From Methylomonas methanica MC09 (GTDB taxonomy: Bacteria; Pseudomonadota; Gammaproteobacteria; Methylococcales; Methylomonadaceae), in assembly GCF_000214665.1 (NCBI RefSeq), contig NC_015572.1, positions 992,001 through 1,056,000 of the forward strand: a stretch of DNA of 64,000 nucleotides, in the 5' to 3' direction. The notes under the pieces were generated by a model. The model was not told the origin of the DNA. It did not search any database and saw only the letters and a program-made list of their open reading frames with translations. Positions 60,208 through 64,000 of the stretch are shown piece after piece (position 1 is the stretch's first letter; the number at the start of each line of letters is the position of its first letter). Made by a program: the position numbers and the translations under genes.

Positions 60208-61038
60208 ATGATTCAAGTAAAAACTACAGCCATCTTATTGTTTAGTTGCCTGATGGCGACCAATGTATCTGCAGCGATTGAACAGAAGATAATCTTTAGC
60301 TATGACCCTGATCTCAATATCCCATTTAATTCTATTCAAGATAGCGATAATATTTCAGGGGCAACTCCAGCTGACATCAATCGCGCGTTGCTCGCGGGGA
60401 TTAGCGGGAATGGTTTTAACGCTCTCGGTTCGGTTGGCGAGTTTGGAAGTTACGGCTTGTCCGGCCAACTTTTTGGGAGTGGCGAGCTTAGAGCCCAAGT
60501 GTATATCAGAGCAGATGTTGACGCACCCGCCTTTGGCATTCCTCGCACCACTGACGCCAATTTTATTATTGATGGTGGTAGTTTCCAATTACTCGCTGAT
60601 CCAAACTCTTCAATTCGTTTTGTTCTGACCTTACTTGCTGATAATAGAAGCATATTTCAGTCAGGCTTCGACATTATTGGCGACAGCACATTTGTGAATC
60701 CAAGTGTTAATTTCTTTGGAACCGACATTGGCGCTGTTCAGGATCCTCTAAACCCCTGGAAGATAGATGTTCCATTTAGTTTCCAGAGTGCAAGCCTAGG
60801 CGTTATTAATCCTGGTCAATCTGTCGAGTTTGTATACCAACTCGACATTATTGCTACAGCCGTTGGCAACGAAGGTATATCCTTTAAGTTTGAAGATCCA
60901 CTGAGCATCACGCCACCGTTGGTCGACGTCAACGGCCTTAGACCAACCATCAGTTCGGTGCCATTGCCCGCGTCGGTTTGGCTTTTCGGTTCCAGCTTGA
61001 TTTCGCTGTTAATGGGCAGGGTGCGTAGAAAAAACTAA
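60208..61038 (+). CDS. VPLPA-tailed (PEP-CTERM-like) exported protein
   Basis: This 276-residue protein has a Sec signal peptide (about 1-22, TAILLFSCLMATNVSAA). A beta-rich, Ser/Asn/Phe-rich mature domain carries no catalytic motif that I see. The C-terminal sorting signal VPLPASVWLFGSSLISLLMG is followed by RVRRKN. It should be cut and released or anchored by an exosortase encoded elsewhere. The gene lies between the two 204-bp repeats, suggesting it moved or was duplicated as a unit. Confidence 0.85.
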   Translation: MIQVKTTAILLFSCLMATNVSAAIEQKIIFSYDPDLNIPFNSIQDSDNISGATPADINRALLAGISGNGFNALGSVGEFGSYGLSGQLFGSGELRAQVYIRADVDAPAFGIPRTTDANFIIDGGSFQLLADPNSSIRFVLTLLADNRSIFQSGFDIIGDSTFVNPSVNFFGTDIGAVQDPLNPWKIDVPFSFQSASLGVINPGQSVEFVYQLDIIATAVGNEGISFKFEDPLSITPPLVDVNGLRPTISSVPLPASVWLFGSSLISLLMGRVRRKN

Positions 61039-61101
61039 CACGTCCAACGCGATAAGTTGAGCCAAATTAAGAGGAGTCCATGTCATCATCCTATTTTGAG
61101 A

Positions 61102-61304
61102 GAACGAAGGGGGCAGGCCTTTCACTCAAGCAAAACTACAAAAACCCGTTGCGGTTTTTAGCTTAAAGATTGCAGAATGAAAAATCCGACTCTATCGGCT
61201 CTACGCTGTTTCCAGCCCCTCCGTCCGAATTATCGAACCTGGACTTTCCAATTCGGATAAAAAATCACCAGCACGGTTCTCAAACATGCATTAAGCTCCA
61301 TTAG
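61102..61304. repeat. 204-bp direct repeat, copy 2
   Basis: This is the partner of 59669-59872, start-to-start distance 1,433 bp. Its hairpin AAAAACCCGTTGCGGTTTTT (61140-61159) is a bidirectional terminator-like structure 100 bp after the VPLPA gene stop. On the complementary strand both copies encode the start MELNACLRTVLVIFYPNWKV, but the frame breaks at different places, so no gene is called. Confidence 0.85.
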
Positions 61305-61389
61305 ACGTTCTGAACATTTTCGGGGTGCCGCAACTTGGCAAGCGTTACCGGCTTTGAACGAGTGGCCGCCGAAGGTGAGGATAAAACGG

Positions 61390-62901
61390 GTGTATCGCAT
61401 GAAGAAGAAAATACGCGCCATCTGCAATGAAGCTGTCTCACTGTCTTTGCGTAAGCGGGCGGAAGACTGTTTGCTGCTTACCGAAATCGACGCCAATGCT
61501 GTCGACGGCACGGATTACAGGCGTTTGCTGTGGGAATTGCAGGCGCATCAAATCGAACTGGAAATGCAGCTTGCGGAACTCCGGAAGGCGCATGCAAAGT
61601 CCCGGGCGCTTGTCGCCAGATTACGCGCAAGCGAAACGCAGCTGCGGTTGGGTTTCGATTATTCATACGATTGGGAGTATTGGCAAAAGCCGGATCGCGG
61701 CATTGCTTATATGTCCTCGTCCTGTGAGGATATCACCGGTATTCCGCCCGCGGAATTTGTCGCCAATCATAGATTGCTGAGAAGAATCGTCCACCCTGAA
61801 GACCGCGCCATCATGAATCAGCACATGCGGGAAACCGCCGTTAATCGCGCCGATGCCCAGCTGGAGTTCCGGATAAAAAATCCGAGTGGCGAGGTGCGCT
61901 ATATCGCGCATCGCTGCCGTGCCGTTATCAGTCCGGAAGGTGTGTATATGGGCCGCAGAGTCAGCAATCGCGACATAACCGAGCGTAAGCAGATTGAGCT
62001 TAAGCTTATGGCTAGCGAGAGCCGCTACAAGACCTTGTTTGAAACGGCTAGCGACGCGATCTTTATTATGTCCGGCGAGGTGTTTGTGGACTGTAATGCC
62101 GCAACGCTGGATATGTTCCGCTGCACGCGCGAACAAATTATCAACAAACCGCCTTACGATTTCTCGCCCGCCATCCAGCCGGACGGCCGCGATTCTCTAT
62201 CCGCCGCGCGCGAAAAAATCCATGCGGCCCTGCAAGGGCGGACGATGTTGTTTGAGTGGTGGCATCAACGCGCCGACGGCGAAGTCTTTTATGCCGAGGT
62301 GTCGCTACATGCGTTTAGAATCGAGACGGACGATTTTATTGTGGCTATTGTGCGCGATATCAATAAACGAAGGTTATTGGAGCAACAGCTGGAAAAACAG
62401 GCGCATACCGATGTTTTGACCGGGTTGAACAGCCGTGGCCATTTGCTGGCGTTGCTGGAGCGGGAAATCAAGCGGGCCAAGCGGTATAACAGTCCGTTGT
62501 CCGTTGCCATGCTGGATCTGGATTATTTTAAGGCGGTCAACGATAACCATGGTCACCATGCGGGCGACATGGTGCTTAAAGCGTTTGCGCGCGTATGCCT
62601 TGAGGTGTTGCGTAAGATCGATGTTATCGGCCGGGTCGGCGGCGAGGAGTTTGTGGTTTTGTTTCCGGAAACGACGCTTGAACAGGCGCTGGAGGTTGCG
62701 GAGCGGCTTCGGCAAGCGATTGCGGCAATGAACGTGCGCATCGAATCCGGGTTATGTATCCGGTTCACGGTATCCATGGGTTTGGCCGCGCTGGACAATA
62801 ACGATATCAATTTGGACGGACTGCTGACTCAGGCCGACAAAGCCTTGTATCAGGCTAAATATGGCGGCCGTAATAAAGTCTGTTGTTTCTCCGCGGGATG
62901 A
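61390..62901 (+). CDS. PAS-PAS-GGEEF diguanylate cyclase
   Basis: This 503-residue protein starts at GTG 61390, nine bases after GGTGAGG; an ATG three codons on (61399) is also possible. It has an N-terminal helical signal-transfer segment (LLWELQAHQIELEMQLAELR). Two PAS domains follow at about 90-205 (FDYSYDWEYWQKPDRGIAYM) and 215-330 (YKTLFETASDAIFIMSGEVF). The GGDEF domain (about 340-500) carries an intact active site GRVGGEEFVVLFPE and an RxxD inhibitory site (RKID) five residues before it. It makes cyclic di-GMP from two GTP under feedback control. No membrane segment is seen. The signal is unknown. Confidence 0.94.
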   Translation: MYRMKKKIRAICNEAVSLSLRKRAEDCLLLTEIDANAVDGTDYRRLLWELQAHQIELEMQLAELRKAHAKSRALVARLRASETQLRLGFDYSYDWEYWQKPDRGIAYMSSSCEDITGIPPAEFVANHRLLRRIVHPEDRAIMNQHMRETAVNRADAQLEFRIKNPSGEVRYIAHRCRAVISPEGVYMGRRVSNRDITERKQIELKLMASESRYKTLFETASDAIFIMSGEVFVDCNAATLDMFRCTREQIINKPPYDFSPAIQPDGRDSLSAAREKIHAALQGRTMLFEWWHQRADGEVFYAEVSLHAFRIETDDFIVAIVRDINKRRLLEQQLEKQAHTDVLTGLNSRGHLLALLEREIKRAKRYNSPLSVAMLDLDYFKAVNDNHGHHAGDMVLKAFARVCLEVLRKIDVIGRVGGEEFVVLFPETTLEQALEVAERLRQAIAAMNVRIESGLCIRFTVSMGLAALDNNDINLDGLLTQADKALYQAKYGGRNKVCCFSAG

Positions 62902-62983
62902 CGCGAAGCCTATTTACCCGCGGCTTCATTTTAGAAAGTGTGGGGCTACAGAATTATTCGTTGCGTTACCCGTTGTAAGTGGT

Positions 62984-63589
62984 TCAGGCGATACTCTTGT
63001 TAATCTTCTTGGGACGATAGCCGGCAAACAGGCTGATCAAGCCGGTTAACCAAAGATAAAACGCGGGCGGCAAGGGCACGGTTGTTACCTGGCTCCATCT
63101 GGCGTAGGTGTAATCGCCAAAAAGTGCGGTGTCGAACGTAATCAAATTGGAGCTGCCGATAAATGAGTCGACGCTTAAATTACTTCGATTGTTGGCGATA
63201 TTTACAAAAACAAAGTTGGAATCCGCTGGATTGATTTTGTAGGGCGTAATAATGACACAGCCGAAAAATGACGAGGTTTCGCAACCTCGGGTCAAGGTTT
63301 GATCGTCGTCAAAGACGCCGACAAACACCTCTTCAAGCAACGATTTTGATGCTTCCTCGGCCGGGCCGATCTCTTTGAATACGAAATCGTCGGAACTGTC
63401 GCAGCCATCGAATAAACTAACGCAATCGCCATCCACGAATTCGACATCGAATAAGGTTCCGCCTACATCGACGCCGGTGGCGCCTGTCAATATGCCATTT
63501 CCGTCTATTTGGAAAACCGGCGCGGCAATTGAGGCTGAACAAAACAGCAGTAAGGTCAACAGGAAAAATTCGCGAAATAGCGTGGTCAT
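62984..63589 (-). CDS. VPLPA-type (PEP-CTERM-like) exported protein
   Basis: This 201-residue protein has a signal peptide (FREFFLLTLLLFCSASIAAP). Its acidic mature domain has four cysteines in two close pairs (DGDCVSLFDGCDSSDD and RGCETSSFFGC), probably disulfide-bonded. The C-terminal sorting tail VPLPPAFYLWLTGLISLFAG is followed by YRPKKINKSIA. It converges on the diguanylate cyclase gene. The family beyond the tail is not recognised. Confidence 0.8.
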   Translation of the reverse strand: MTTLFREFFLLTLLLFCSASIAAPVFQIDGNGILTGATGVDVGGTLFDVEFVDGDCVSLFDGCDSSDDFVFKEIGPAEEASKSLLEEVFVGVFDDDQTLTRGCETSSFFGCVIITPYKINPADSNFVFVNIANNRSNLSVDSFIGSSNLITFDTALFGDYTYARWSQVTTVPLPPAFYLWLTGLISLFAGYRPKKINKSIA

Positions 63590-64000
63590 CTATGCCCCCT
63601 AAAAACAAGGATTATAGTTAAGCCGGACGTTGTGAATGTACCCTTTCAGATAAGAGCGCGCCGCTCTAATTCCATTGATTGCAACCAAGCTAGCCGTTTC
63701 TATCTGGCTCAACAGAAAGTGTTTCAATGCTAAAACAGTAACGAGGGTTTTTATATCGCATTTACATGGCTTACGCAAACCCGTTCGATACGATTCCATC
63801 TGAATAAGCGGATTACCGAGCGATAGCGTCGGAACCGTTCAATCTGGTAAATCGCCGGGATGACGCTTCGCGGACTGTGGGTTGGCTAAGTCTGCAAACG
63901 TTTTCACCGGATGTTGCATTGCCTGGGTTGGGCTCTCATCGTTATACACATCTCTGTTTGATACCCGTCATTCCGGCAGGGATTGCCGGAATCCAGGCTG
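63590..64000. other. Non-coding end of window
   Basis: There is no convincing gene in these 411 bp. A short open frame on the minus strand at 63599-63799 lacks a ribosome site. A REP palindrome sits at the very end. Confidence 0.5.
63967..63997. repeat. REP palindrome
   Basis: GTCATTCCGGCA ... TGCCGGAATCCAG forms a 9-bp perfect stem (63970-63978 / 63984-63992). It belongs to the same REP style as the cores at 47217-47273, where the sequence is TCATTCCCGCGAAAGCGGGA. The element may continue past the window edge. Confidence 0.75.

Noticed and set aside
61230..61511. Minus-strand gene starting MELNACLRTVLVIFYPNWKV
   Set aside because: The same start occurs in both 204-bp repeat copies, but the frames end at different points and lie inside non-coding repeat sequence.
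63599..63799. 66-codon minus-strand frame near the window end
   Set aside because: No ribosome site, no recognisable domain, and it overlaps AT-rich intergenic sequence.

Overview
The window reads as the chromosome of a Gram-negative gammaproteobacterium. It has lptD-surA beside divergent amgK-murU, ilvI-ilvH-ilvC, a haem-uptake locus and oxyR. Three proteins end in a VPLPA-type (PEP-CTERM-like) sorting tail. This mix fits an environmental, possibly methanotroph-like (Methylococcales) bacterium, but no diagnostic C1 gene is present, so that placement is inference.

Layout. 1-14.7 kb: the 3' part of a giant filamentous-haemagglutinin-like exoprotein, followed by a dedicated energy-transducing operon (DUF2341/LamG-ExbB fusion, ExbD, TonB, a porin, a coiled-coil exported protein). 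14.8-21.3 kb: envelope genes, with a stand-alone DeaD/DbpA-type RNA-binding domain, surA and lptD leftward and the cell-wall recycling pair amgK-murU rightward. 21.4-27.1 kb: a compact five-gene operon for a second, divergent Hsp70 system (large helical-repeat protein, J-like protein without HPD, GrpE-like protein, Hsp70, zinc-ribbon protein). 27.4-37.6 kb: mixed housekeeping and accessory genes (FemAB-like, DUF938, GST, hemerythrin, AlkB-like, CHAD, pssA, HAD lipoprotein, an AT-rich HEPN-like gene, a Tsx-like porin). 37.6-41.0 kb: the branched-chain amino acid genes, with a clear terminator.

41.4-50.8 kb is a haem acquisition and breakdown locus. It has a TonB-dependent receptor, HmuT-HmuU-HmuV, HmuS, a HugZ-like protein, HemP behind a strong Fur box, and an unexpected VPLPA-tailed surface protein. 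A decayed WYL regulator lies at its end. 50.9-57.2 kb is a peroxide/iron block: oxyR divergent from peroxiredoxin and glutathione reductase, then a dihaem peroxidase, a Tat-exported metallophosphoesterase, a monohaem cytochrome and an EncFtn-type ferritin that has neither an encapsulin gene nor an encapsulation tail nearby.

57.2-64 kb is accessory. An array of four imperfect palindromes precedes a short run of integron gene cassettes with two recognisable attC sites and no integrase. After them come two copies of a ~204-bp repeat flanking a VPLPA-tailed protein, a PAS-GGEEF diguanylate cyclase, and another VPLPA-tailed protein. At least five short inverted-repeat (REP/MITE-like) elements are scattered between genes; one lies in the leader of the haem receptor.

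The most interesting candidates for undescribed biology are the TonB-ExbBD-porin module tied to a giant adhesin, the EncFtn-peroxidase-phosphoesterase operon, the private Hsp70 operon, and the integrase-less cassette cluster.
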